Below, piece by piece: positions 8,021 to 17,182 of a DNA stretch of 34,687 nt. The position numbers and the translations under genes are program-made. The notes beneath the pieces are model-generated. The model did not search any database and had not been told where the DNA came from. It worked only from the letters and a program-made list of their open reading frames with translations. Origin of the DNA: JBOFGK01 sp051649085 (GTDB lineage Bacteria > Bacillota_I > Bacilli_A > UBA3375); contig JBOFGK010000045.1 of assembly GCA_051649085.1 (NCBI GenBank), positions 1 through 34,687 of the forward strand. Reading direction: 5' to 3'. The first letter of the stretch is position 1. Each line of letters begins with the position of its first letter.

Positions 8021-9714
8021 CTTAGCTTGAACATTTCTTTAAAGTTATTTTGTGTTTCTTCATTACGTGCAATCATATTTACTTCCGTTTGCATCTTATC
8101 AAAGAACTTAAACGTTGTATCAATTACATTCATAATATAATTTTCTTCAAAAAAATCTTTTGCACTTTTCGCAAAATATATAACTGATAAATCAGAGTTT
8201 ACTGCATTTAACTTATTAAAGATTCTATATAATGAATAATACTTTATTGAGGATGCTATTGGTCCAAATTTTTTACTTCGACTGGTTGTCTGATATCTAT
8301 TTCCTGGTGCCTCACTATGCTCCATTAATTCCTCTACATGCTTAACAATTAACTGTCTTGCAACAATGTCTCTGAATGTTTCAACAGAGAGTTCAATATT
8401 TTCCACTTGATCTAAGAAAAACTGTAGTGACTTTTCACCACCTTTTGATGCCTCACGTGGATGACCATACCAAATATTTTCAATTTGCGCAATTTGTTTA
8501 ATATCAAGAGTAAATAAATATTTTTCTTCAAATGTTTTCTTTGTAACCTTTCCTAATTCAATTTTTGCTTGCCCGCGCATTCTTTCGAAGAAGATTTGAT
8601 GTTCAAGATCATTTCTATCAATGCATGGAATAATTTCTTTTGAAGCAATTTTTTCAAATCCGATAAAGAATGTATGTGCAGATATAAAATCACTATTATT
8701 CACTTTATTTTGTGTATTTGCATATCTAGCAATGTTTGTCACCATCTCAACATAATTGTCTGTATTTTTCACATGACTCAACTTTACTTGTACATATGAA
8801 TCTTCTAAGTTTACATTTGATTTATATGCATCATGAAGAGAAGCTGTTGTTTGACCACCATTTACAATTTGAAGTCCTTTAACTGATTCGATATTATTAT
8901 TTGCATCAAATTTTATGTCTTTACAAACAGCACTTAAACCGTTGTTATATGATAAAAATAATTCTGGACTACGTTCTAAGGTCTTTTTTATACCTTTATT
9001 AACACCGGACGTTTTTAAAAACAATCGAACATTATCTTGTAATAAACGCGTTTCAAATTCATCATATAGTTTTGCTAAAGTAATCGTTGGAAGAATAAAA
9101 AAATACACATCATTCTGTTCTTGTTGGACTCTAACATACTCAATTTTCTGCCCTTTAAAGCTTATCACGTCAAGAACCTCATTATTATGTTTTCCAAGAT
9201 ACTCAGTTATTTTTTTACTATCATAAAATACAACTTTTATACCATAATCGATCTCCATTCCTTTTAACATCATTTCACCCATTCTTCCAATGGTTTTGTT
9301 TGTTAATAATTGAATTTCAATCTTTGTTCTAGGTTTTTCTAAAAATTGATTATATACATCAAAAATTGGATCCTCAGTATCAAATTCAGCTATTAATTCT
9401 TCTAATTCTGAATATTGCTTTTTTATTTTACTTATCTTTTGTAAATCCTCATCAAATTTTTCAACATCAAATGGTTCAGCTTGGGCTACCTTATTATAGT
9501 CAACGTATGTAAATCTAATTACCTCATCACTTATCAAAAAGCCATCAATATCAACTCCATCACAATTAATATTAAATAATTCTGTTTTTTGTTCAGGCGT
9601 TTGGAAGTATAGTATCTCTTCAACCTTTTCTATAAATAGATGGTCTCTAGATTTGTCATTGTCTTCTTGATCGATTTGATTATCAATATATAAGTTAAGT
9701 TCGTTAAAGTTCAT
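8017..9714 (-). CDS. AIPR-family phage defence protein
   Basis: The 565-aa protein carries the AIPR (abortive infection phage resistance) signature: LSYNNGLSAVC, then LQIVNGGQTTASL (residues 281-293), then ARYANTQNKVNNSDF (329-343) and FFERMRGQ. The N-terminal 200 residues are poorly conserved. No catalytic activity is well established for the family that I can state, though members recur in restriction-modification and abortive-infection loci. The start has GGAG 5 nt upstream and the stop overlaps the methyltransferase ATG. In this operon it may link DNA sensing by the ATPase and helicase to cleavage. Confidence 0.88.
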   Translation of the reverse strand: MNFNELNLYIDNQIDQEDNDKSRDHLFIEKVEEILYFQTPEQKTELFNINCDGVDIDGFLISDEVIRFTYVDYNKVAQAEPFDVEKFDEDLQKISKIKKQYSELEELIAEFDTEDPIFDVYNQFLEKPRTKIEIQLLTNKTIGRMGEMMLKGMEIDYGIKVVFYDSKKITEYLGKHNNEVLDVISFKGQKIEYVRVQQEQNDVYFFILPTITLAKLYDEFETRLLQDNVRLFLKTSGVNKGIKKTLERSPELFLSYNNGLSAVCKDIKFDANNNIESVKGLQIVNGGQTTASLHDAYKSNVNLEDSYVQVKLSHVKNTDNYVEMVTNIARYANTQNKVNNSDFISAHTFFIGFEKIASKEIIPCIDRNDLEHQIFFERMRGQAKIELGKVTKKTFEEKYLFTLDIKQIAQIENIWYGHPREASKGGEKSLQFFLDQVENIELSVETFRDIVARQLIVKHVEELMEHSEAPGNRYQTTSRSKKFGPIASSIKYYSLYRIFNKLNAVNSDLSVIYFAKSAKDFFEENYIMNVIDTTFKFFDKMQTEVNMIARNEETQNNFKEMFKLR

Positions 9715-9725
9715 TTTTCTCCGTT

Positions 9726-12272
9726 CTAGTTACTTAAAACTTCTGTTTCTTCTGGATTTTCTGTTGGTGATTTTGGAAAACTTATCATAAGAGTTGTTGC
9801 CTTTTCTTGATCTTCTTTACAAGTTATACAATATATTACAAGTAATCCATCCTCTGGTGCTCTAGTTTTTCTTGCTAATTTTCTATCAGTTTTTTCCGTA
9901 TTTTCCAAATCATAAAACTCATCGTTTGGTGACGTTATTATTTTAGCCCGCCTTATTTCAACACTAACATATTTTGAGTTTCTCATTGAAAAATTAATTG
10001 TTCCAAATGAAAAATCTTCGGAAGCAGAACTTTTAATTTTCCCTTTTAAAACAACTTTCCAATTTACTAATTCTGAAAGAGTATTTTTTTCTATAATATA
10101 GCTAGCCCATCTTTCTGGATCAGTTCTTTTACTATAAAGATCTTCATTACAATTAATTTGTTTATAATTTAAAAGAAAATCAATAATTTTTTGAGAATCA
10201 ATATTATTTAGCGCGAATCCCTCGCTTAGTCTTTGAATTTCAGTTTCATGTTCAAATAGTTCTTCAATTAGTTTCTTGTTTAATTCAAACTTTGAGATAT
10301 CAAGTCCTGTAATTTGCGGTGCTTCTTCAGTAAAACTAAATTTTGTTGTTCTAGCATTTCCAAGTTTATTTCTGCTCGTTGGAACAAGACTACCATATTT
10401 AGAAATATTAATTTCGAATTCATCCGGAGTAAAACCTTTTGAGTTCATTTCATCTAACTGTTCAATCAGAAGGGTATCTGCTTCATGGATATTTTTCAAA
10501 AAGATCAGTGCCTCATTTGATATATAAACATTCGTTAAAAATAAGTACGGATCACGATATCCAAACCATCTACCCATTTGACTCAAAGTATCCATTTGTT
10601 TACTAACTCTTTCGAAAAAAGAAACAATTAATCCTTCAAGCGTTAATCCTCGTGATAATGTATTTCCACCAATGACAATATAGTGTCTATACACATCATC
10701 ATACTTCAAACGTTCATCCATTGGTGTTCCTGAATTGTGTAACACAATTTTAATTTTGTCATTCTGTAAAATTGACTTCAATTCAAAAAGTACTTCCTCA
10801 AATTTTATCTCAAATAAATTATTATCAACCTTTCTATATGTATCAGCTTTAATACTGAATAGATATGAAAACTCATCTATAAGTTCATGATTTTCTCTAA
10901 ATAAAAGTTGTGATTTTATTTTTGCAAGATAATCCGATACTTCTTGTCCTTGTTGCTGATGTTCATCTATTAAATGAGATGAGTGCACTAACATTGTTGA
11001 ATGTAAAAAATTAAATGTTGGAAATCGTTTGTTATCATTGTACATTAGAAACTTAATTGCTGACCCAACTAAATAATCTTTAATTGCAGCCTCAAGATTA
11101 TTTTCATCATTTTCAAGTTCTTTAATAATATTGTGTTTATAACCACTATCAAAAAATTTGGAGTATCCAGTGTAGTATCTAGAGCTAGGAATTCTAATAA
11201 TAAAATCAGATGGATATAAATTATCAATTTCTTTATCAATAAACAGATTTGCATATGGAGTAGCTGTGTACGATATAAAATAATTTTTTGAAAATATATT
11301 TAAAATGTCTCTGATTTTACTATTTATTATTGTGCTATTTTTTTCCACATTCGCATAATTTGTGTCAATTGAAGCATTATCTGCTTCATCATCAATTATT
11401 AATATCGACTTATTTTTATTGGTTAAGGCGTTTAACATTTTGAAAAGATTTTTTAGTGTATTGACATTTTTCTTGGTTACAAAAATCGCTGTATTATCAC
11501 TACTCAAACTATCAATATCAGTCTTTAAAGATGAAGAAAGATCATCTTCATATGAAGTTAACATTACACATTTTGATTCATATAGCGGATTCATTAATTT
11601 AATTCCAATATCCTCATGTGATCTTGATTCATCAATTGTTGAACTGGTTCTTCCAATTAAATTATCTTCAATTCTCTTCTGCGTCTGATTTCTAAGTTCA
11701 TTATGAACACCTGCAAGCACAATAATAATATCAAAATTTGAATCTAATGCTTTTGCAATTAATCCTGTAAAATGAGCTGTTTTACCTGATTGAATATCTC
11801 CAATTACTAATCCCTTTTGACTGATTTCTGTATCTAACGTTGGATTTTCAATACTATTCATTATTTTAGTTGTCGTATAATCCATATTAGCAATATCTTC
11901 TACTGATATTCCTTTTACATTTTCAATATACTTGGCATAATTAAACCAGCATCCATTTTCTTTTGTTTTATACCAATCGTATGTTTTCTTTTTTATATCT
12001 GATGTATTTACAACCAATTGGATACACTCAAAAAAACAATTTTCAAGTTGCTCTAAAAATATCCCACCTGTTGGATCATACGGAATAAACATTTTATAGT
12101 TATTGTTTAATTCTGAATCACTATTTTTGGAAAATGCTCTTAATTCTTCAAATATTTTTTCATTTTTTTCAGCGTCATCCTCAAACTCTTCACTTGTTTT
12201 CCAAGTTTCAATAAACTTAATGACATCTGGCTTTAGTTTATTAATTAGAATCTCATTTCTCACATTAGTCAT
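9726..12272 (-). CDS. Z1-domain superfamily II helicase/translocase
   Basis: The 848-aa ATPase carries Walker A GDIQSGKT (158-165), Walker B LIIDDEADNAS (about 290-300), SYTATPYANL, and the Z1 hallmark block GGNTLSRGLTLEGL followed by QMGRWFGYRDPY, the arginine-finger region of the second RecA fold. The C-terminal 200 residues have no clear motif. Z1 proteins are typically found with MORC/MutL-like ATPases and methyltransferases in predicted restriction systems, where they are thought to move along DNA. The ATG overlaps the GHKL ATPase stop by 8 nt, with AGGAG 5 nt upstream, showing tight coupling. Confidence 0.93.
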   Translation of the reverse strand: MTNVRNEILINKLKPDVIKFIETWKTSEEFEDDAEKNEKIFEELRAFSKNSDSELNNNYKMFIPYDPTGGIFLEQLENCFFECIQLVVNTSDIKKKTYDWYKTKENGCWFNYAKYIENVKGISVEDIANMDYTTTKIMNSIENPTLDTEISQKGLVIGDIQSGKTAHFTGLIAKALDSNFDIIIVLAGVHNELRNQTQKRIEDNLIGRTSSTIDESRSHEDIGIKLMNPLYESKCVMLTSYEDDLSSSLKTDIDSLSSDNTAIFVTKKNVNTLKNLFKMLNALTNKNKSILIIDDEADNASIDTNYANVEKNSTIINSKIRDILNIFSKNYFISYTATPYANLFIDKEIDNLYPSDFIIRIPSSRYYTGYSKFFDSGYKHNIIKELENDENNLEAAIKDYLVGSAIKFLMYNDNKRFPTFNFLHSTMLVHSSHLIDEHQQQGQEVSDYLAKIKSQLLFRENHELIDEFSYLFSIKADTYRKVDNNLFEIKFEEVLFELKSILQNDKIKIVLHNSGTPMDERLKYDDVYRHYIVIGGNTLSRGLTLEGLIVSFFERVSKQMDTLSQMGRWFGYRDPYLFLTNVYISNEALIFLKNIHEADTLLIEQLDEMNSKGFTPDEFEINISKYGSLVPTSRNKLGNARTTKFSFTEEAPQITGLDISKFELNKKLIEELFEHETEIQRLSEGFALNNIDSQKIIDFLLNYKQINCNEDLYSKRTDPERWASYIIEKNTLSELVNWKVVLKGKIKSSASEDFSFGTINFSMRNSKYVSVEIRRAKIITSPNDEFYDLENTEKTDRKLARKTRAPEDGLLVIYCITCKEDQEKATTLMISFPKSPTENPEETEVLSN

Positions 12273-13590
12273 ATATTCTCCTAAAATTTTCTACAATTTC
12301 AATATTTTCTTTAAAAGGGGATGTATTATATATTAGGCTATAAAATTCTTCTTTATTCTCAAAACTTTTTTTTAACTCTTCTAATAAGTCAAAAAGAAAT
12401 TCCTCATCATCGTGCTTGATTTTTGGTGTATTTGCAATATCATCCATTCTCTTTACTTTACACAAGAATTCATTTAAATCATTCATTGAAATAGCCTTTT
12501 CACACAGAAAATTATTTATAAAAATATGATTTGCATTTAATTTGTCTTTGCTTGTATAGACATAATTTATATTTGTTTGGTTATAAAAAAGTTTTTTCTT
12601 TCCAATAATTTTTTGGTTTTTTCGTTGTATCTTAACAATGTTATTTTCAAATTTTCGAATTTCTTGTTTTATTCTATTTGGAATTTCTACATTTGATTTT
12701 TTGAAATCTATATTCAATAAATCATCTTCGTTTGCACCAACATCTAATTTTACTCTTAACAAATTATATGTTGGATGTTTCGTAATTGAAAGCCACCCGA
12801 TATTTTTTATAAATCTTTTATTCCTAAATACATAAATGCCTTGTGATTCAATTAAATTATTATCACTATTTCTTTTTTGAACCTTTGAAATATCATAAGC
12901 ATTTATTGTAATCTTATCCTCACCAAACTCAAATGTTTGCGTATCAATGTTTCTTGATGTCGCATTTTTCTCATAAAATGGTGAAATAGATTCAATTGGA
13001 ATACCATTCAAATCAAACTCTATTCCCTCATCAATATATACATAAAATGTTTTTCCGAGGAAGTATATAAGGTTATTGCAAACTTCATCAAGTTTTTCAT
13101 TTATTTCTATTTTATCTACTCCAAGTCTGTATAAGTCGTTCCATTTTACTACAGTCCCTGTTTTATACTCGGATAATTTATTTATTATTTCATTAGATTC
13201 AAAAGCAATCCACTCATTTTGTTGAACAGATTTACCCACATCAAATGTTATTTCATTAGTAATATTTTCTTTTTTTGAAGCAACAACAATTTTATTTGCT
13301 TGTGAAAATGAAGCACTTTTAAGTCCAAATCCAAATTTTCCAAGATTATTCCTATTTTTTCCTGTTTCTGAACCTAATCTTAGTGCCTCTATCATTGTTT
13401 CCTTGTTCATACCAATTCCATTGTCACATATTAATATTGTATTTTCGTCAAAATTAACATTTATTGAAACGCTTGTTGCTTGTGCATCCAAAGAATTATC
13501 GATAATATCAGCAATTGCAAAATAAATATCATAACCAGAACTTTTTAAACTTTCAATTGTTTTTCCAACATTTGGTCGTATATCAATCAT
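12265..13590 (-). CDS. GHKL (MORC/MutL-like) ATPase
   Basis: The 441-aa protein has an N-terminal Bergerat-fold ATPase: IADIIDNSLDA (residues 26-36), CDNGIGM (55-61) and the lid GKFGFGLKSASFS (84-96). The residue at the usual general-base position is Asp28 rather than Glu, which also occurs in related bacterial MORC-like proteins. A transducer-like domain follows (about 200-330). ATP-driven dimer clamping is the known behaviour of the fold. It is the first gene of the overlapping operon and is spaced 50 nt from the helicase gene upstream. A TTGATT-18-TAATCT promoter may sit in the end of that gene, but it is weak. Confidence 0.92.
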   Translation of the reverse strand: MIDIRPNVGKTIESLKSSGYDIYFAIADIIDNSLDAQATSVSINVNFDENTILICDNGIGMNKETMIEALRLGSETGKNRNNLGKFGFGLKSASFSQANKIVVASKKENITNEITFDVGKSVQQNEWIAFESNEIINKLSEYKTGTVVKWNDLYRLGVDKIEINEKLDEVCNNLIYFLGKTFYVYIDEGIEFDLNGIPIESISPFYEKNATSRNIDTQTFEFGEDKITINAYDISKVQKRNSDNNLIESQGIYVFRNKRFIKNIGWLSITKHPTYNLLRVKLDVGANEDDLLNIDFKKSNVEIPNRIKQEIRKFENNIVKIQRKNQKIIGKKKLFYNQTNINYVYTSKDKLNANHIFINNFLCEKAISMNDLNEFLCKVKRMDDIANTPKIKHDDEEFLFDLLEELKKSFENKEEFYSLIYNTSPFKENIEIVENFRRIYD

Positions 13591-13640
13591 TTTTCTCCAA
13601 AAAATATTTTTTCAATTACATTAGATTATTCAGTTCTTCT

Positions 13641-16439
13641 CTACAAAATCAAGTATTTCAAAACTTCCTCATCAACTTCTTGTTTAAATCTAAACGTAAA
13701 TTTAACTAGATGATTATCTTTATTAACTTCCTCTATTGCATTAACTGTTGATGCAGTCCCCAGATAAAAGAATTGTTCCCCAGTCTCTTTTTTCACAAAT
13801 AAATGTGTCTCAAAAAAATTTTGAGCTATAAGACCTTCATTAGATATTTTATCATTTTTCTTAAGACTTCTGTTGTATTTTGAATAAAAGACCAAATTAT
13901 TTGCATCGATTGGATTATCGTATGCTTTATCTTCAATTGTCACAAATAAAAGCGCTTTTTTCTCTTCCTTTAAACAAGTATAACCACTTACTTGATAGCC
14001 ATTACTAAAATCTAAATTTAAATAATGAAATGCTTCTTTTTTCTCATATTTCTTAAAAGGAATAATCGTTTGTTCACTAACTTGCTTATAGTTATCTCTT
14101 TGATAACATAAGTTATACTCAATTAGATCATCAACATACTTCATCATCGCTTCTTCTTTAAGTACAATCTTAAATTTATTCGAAAGTGAAAAGAATTCAC
14201 CATCAGTTATAACTAAACTATCAAACTCTTTATTATAAGAATAACTCTTGAAAATTTCTTTACTTAAATGCATAAGCGCATTCTTAGTATTTACTAATTG
14301 ATTATTTAACTTTAAGTAACTTTCAATTTCACTATTAATTTCTTTAATTGTTAATGCTTGTTCTTCACTAATTAACAACTTTAAAATAAACAGTTCATGA
14401 ACTCTTTTACTCGGAGTAAAATGAATTGATAAAAACTTTAAAAACTTTAGTGCTTCAGCTGTTATTAACGGAACTTCTTCTTTAAGGGCTAATAGTACTT
14501 CATAATAAGTCTTTTTATATTTAAGAATTACTAACGGTGACATTAACTTAAACTTATAGAAATCACTTAACATCGGAATTCTACCAAGTTCCATTTTTAA
14601 TTGCTTATAATCATGTTCAATATATTTCTTTTGATTAAAGTTAGTCTTCTTAATATTATTTAAAATTAACTCTTTTGTTTTTTCTTCAAAAGTAACTGTA
14701 CTTGCGCCAGGAATTAAATTCGAGGGATTTTGCACAAACATATTTAACTCATCTTTTGAGTATGTACTATTTTGACTTAAGGCTACTGGAACCATAAAGT
14801 TATTTTCATAATTTCCAATAAAGTCTAAGACAATTACATATTCTTTATCTGGTGCCTTTCTTAATCCTCTTCCAAGTTGTTGTATATATACGATTGAACT
14901 TTGAGTTGGCCTTAACATTACTACTTGATTAACTTTCGGAATATCAATTCCCTCATTAAAGAGATCAACCGTTATTATTAATTCTAAGCTATCTGACTGG
15001 CTCTCTAAGCGTTCAATCATTTTGATTCTTGTTAGTTCTTGGTCCACTGCTGTTAGGCTTACAGCCTCAATTCCAAGCTCTGTTATTAATGGTGCTAGTT
15101 CAAGCGCTTCTTTTACACTTGAAACAAACATCAAAGCAACACGCTTCTCGCCTGAGTACTGATATTGTCTCATTGCATTTACAATGTGTTTTACCCGTTC
15201 AGTAGAAACTAAGTAGTTAAAATTAGCATATTCTTTTATTTGCTCAGTTTCAACTTCTAATTCACTTATTGCAAAATAATGAAACGGCGTTAAGAAGTCA
15301 TTTTCTAAAGCTTGATGCAATCTTATTTCATAACATATATTATAATCAAAAAGTTCAAAAACATTTAACTTATCACTTCGTTCAGGTGTTGCTGTCATTC
15401 CAAGCATAAACTTAGGTTTAAAATATTCAATTACTTTTAAATACGTTGTTGCTTGTGCATGATGAACTTCGTCAATAATTATATAATCAAACTCATCTGC
15501 TTTAAAATTATCCAGGTTATTAGCAAGTGTCTGCACTGTTGAAAAGAGATAGTCTGCATTATCTTTTTGATTACCTGTATATAACCCCATTGTTTTATCG
15601 TTAATAATTGTTTTAAACGTTGCCAGACTCTTCTTAGCAATTGTCTCACGATGAATAATGAATAAACAACGCTTGGGCTTAACCCTTTTAACATCAAATG
15701 CACTTAAATAAGTTTTACCTGTTCCAGTTGCACTTATAAGTAAGGATTTAGTTTGACCAGTACTTCTTAATTGCTCTAAGTTAGCTAGTGCCTCTGCCTG
15801 CATTTGATTAGGTTTAATTTCATCTACTTTCGTCTGTTCAAAAACTGCTAAAGATTTGATTCTTTCTTGTTTATTTAATTCATATAGATTTGTATAATCT
15901 TCAAGTAATTCCGCAACTGGTGTCGCAAATTCAAACAATTCGTTAAAGGTTGCAAGTGCTTCCATCGTAAATTCCCCACGCTCAAGTGAATTAACTTTTA
16001 AATTCCATTCTTGATTAATGGTCATTGCCGACTGGGTTAAATTACTACTTCCAACAATAAATGTCCAAACATCTTGACGTTTAAAGAAAAAACCTTTAGC
16101 ATGTAATTTACTCTTTGGCATCATCTTTAACTCAATATTAGAAAACTCACTTAACATTTCAAGTGCTTTAGGTTCTGTAAACTGTAAATAATCTCCCGTT
16201 AAAATTTGTCCTTTAATTCCTTTTTTTTCTAACTCTTTTAATTCTGTTAAAATCATAACTACCCCACTTTGGGTAATAAAGGCAACAGACATAACAAAAA
16301 AGTCACAATTTAATAATTGATCTTTAATTGTCGATATAAATTTTGTCTGTTTTTGATTCGTTAACAACTGATGTCTAAACTCTGTTTGCGACCGATTATC
16401 CGCATCTATTAAACTCGTTTTTATACTCTCTATTATCAT
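13641..16439 (-). CDS. PLD-like nuclease/SF2 helicase/DUF3427 protein
   Basis: The 932-aa multidomain protein begins with a phospholipase D-like domain (about 30-180) holding a single HxK motif (His113, Lys115; GSSN at 130-133). A DEAH-type helicase core follows: SATGTGKT (236-243), IIIDEVHH (about 320-327), TATPERSD and the arginine-finger motif QQLGRGLRK. The C-terminus (about 650-932) matches the DUF3427 style of this widespread family. One HKD motif per chain implies dimerisation for nuclease activity. It may belong to the defence unit immediately downstream or be an independent neighbour; its base composition is less AT-rich than the operon. The ATG has no ribosome binding site and appears leaderless. 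Confidence 0.9.
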   Translation of the reverse strand: MIIESIKTSLIDADNRSQTEFRHQLLTNQKQTKFISTIKDQLLNCDFFVMSVAFITQSGVVMILTELKELEKKGIKGQILTGDYLQFTEPKALEMLSEFSNIELKMMPKSKLHAKGFFFKRQDVWTFIVGSSNLTQSAMTINQEWNLKVNSLERGEFTMEALATFNELFEFATPVAELLEDYTNLYELNKQERIKSLAVFEQTKVDEIKPNQMQAEALANLEQLRSTGQTKSLLISATGTGKTYLSAFDVKRVKPKRCLFIIHRETIAKKSLATFKTIINDKTMGLYTGNQKDNADYLFSTVQTLANNLDNFKADEFDYIIIDEVHHAQATTYLKVIEYFKPKFMLGMTATPERSDKLNVFELFDYNICYEIRLHQALENDFLTPFHYFAISELEVETEQIKEYANFNYLVSTERVKHIVNAMRQYQYSGEKRVALMFVSSVKEALELAPLITELGIEAVSLTAVDQELTRIKMIERLESQSDSLELIITVDLFNEGIDIPKVNQVVMLRPTQSSIVYIQQLGRGLRKAPDKEYVIVLDFIGNYENNFMVPVALSQNSTYSKDELNMFVQNPSNLIPGASTVTFEEKTKELILNNIKKTNFNQKKYIEHDYKQLKMELGRIPMLSDFYKFKLMSPLVILKYKKTYYEVLLALKEEVPLITAEALKFLKFLSIHFTPSKRVHELFILKLLISEEQALTIKEINSEIESYLKLNNQLVNTKNALMHLSKEIFKSYSYNKEFDSLVITDGEFFSLSNKFKIVLKEEAMMKYVDDLIEYNLCYQRDNYKQVSEQTIIPFKKYEKKEAFHYLNLDFSNGYQVSGYTCLKEEKKALLFVTIEDKAYDNPIDANNLVFYSKYNRSLKKNDKISNEGLIAQNFFETHLFVKKETGEQFFYLGTASTVNAIEEVNKDNHLVKFTFRFKQEVDEEVLKYLIL

Positions 16440-16445
16440 AGTTTA

Positions 16446-16451
16446 ATTATA
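16446..16451 (-). promoter_or_regulatory. extended -10 promoter placing the start of the helicase mRNA at its ATG
   Basis: TGTTATAAT is a consensus extended -10 whose last base lies 6 nt from the A of the helicase ATG. The expected transcription start is therefore the start codon itself. No convincing -35 lies 16-18 nt upstream, which an extended -10 can tolerate. No Shine-Dalgarno sequence precedes the ATG. Confidence 0.6.
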
Positions 16452-16544
16452 ACAAATTTATTGGATTAGCGTTGTTCAATTTGCAAGTTTTATGTTGTAA
16501 AGTGATATTCACAATTTTACCTATCTAGTGGGTAAATACAAATT

Positions 16545-16582
16545 CGAAAGGGCTTGGGAATATAAGACCCGATAGCCCTCCT
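16545..16582. other. GC-rich inverted repeat downstream of the LXG-like operon
   Basis: AGGGCT and AGCCCT flank an inner pairing of GGG with CCC, forming an interrupted stem in otherwise AT-rich DNA. On the minus strand it lies about 95 nt after the DUF4176 stop and is followed by only a short T stretch. It may be a weak terminator of the LXG-like operon. Confidence 0.4.
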
Positions 16583-16675
16583 GTTACAATATCAATCGCC
16601 GAATCAGTTTTCACATTTCTTTTAGTTGATTACAACCTTTGGAATTACTTTAAAGTATGTTACATGTATTGCTGG

Positions 16676-16972
16676 TTATTCATCTTTACCAGTATCTTTC
16701 ATGTATTTATTAAATTGCATTAGTGCATTCATTTGTTCCTCATCACCATCAATTAATCCTAAAAAGATTACTTCTTCTATTTCATCTTGATTAATAACTG
16801 CAATTTTCACATCTTCTGATAAGCCGATTGGATGAACAACACATGAATAACGATATTTTTCACCTTCAAGGGTTTCTATATCTCGACCGATTATCATAAA
16901 TTTATACTTTTCTTCGTTTACATCTTTTTTCAAAGTTACAACTGTCCCAATTGGATATAATGGCTTGAACAT
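16676..16972 (-). CDS. DUF4176 family protein, type VII secretion-associated
   Basis: The 98-aa cytoplasmic protein starts PLYPIGTVVTLKKD, continues with YKFMIIGRD and has a C-terminal EVIFLGLIDGDEE, the pattern of DUF4176. This family recurs in LXG/ESX cargo clusters of Bacillota; its biochemical role is not established. It is the last gene of the module, one nucleotide after the small membrane protein gene. It could be a chaperone or immunity-side accessory protein. The family call is made from motif memory. Confidence 0.75.
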   Translation of the reverse strand: MFKPLYPIGTVVTLKKDVNEEKYKFMIIGRDIETLEGEKYRYSCVVHPIGLSEDVKIAVINQDEIEEVIFLGLIDGDEEQMNALMQFNKYMKDTGKDE

Positions 16973-16973
16973 T

Positions 16974-17180
16974 TTACTCCTTACCCTTTTTCATTTTATA
17001 GTATTTGAAATAACCACGTACTCCTCTAACTATGAAGAAAATCATAGCACCAACTGCAACTAACATCAGAATAGAACCCAATTGTGTGGTAGGTTTAGGA
17101 CTTAGTTTAATGAATATTTTACAACCAATACCAATTACTAAATCAATTTTCGCTCTTTTCAAAACCTGGTTTTCATCCAT
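16974..17180 (-). CDS. small membrane protein of the LXG-like module
   Basis: The 68-aa protein has one clear membrane helix (LGSILMLVAVGAMIFFIVRG, about residues 31-50), a weaker hydrophobic stretch near 10-25 and a basic C-terminal tail (YFKYYKMKKGKE). No family is recognised. It is packed between the 367-aa gene and the DUF4176 gene with 1-2 nt gaps. Small membrane proteins in such clusters can be immunity proteins against membrane-acting toxins, which would fit the hydrophobic effector candidate upstream; this is inference. Confidence 0.7.
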   Translation of the reverse strand: MDENQVLKRAKIDLVIGIGCKIFIKLSPKPTTQLGSILMLVAVGAMIFFIVRGVRGYFKYYKMKKGKE

Positions 17181-17182
17181 GC

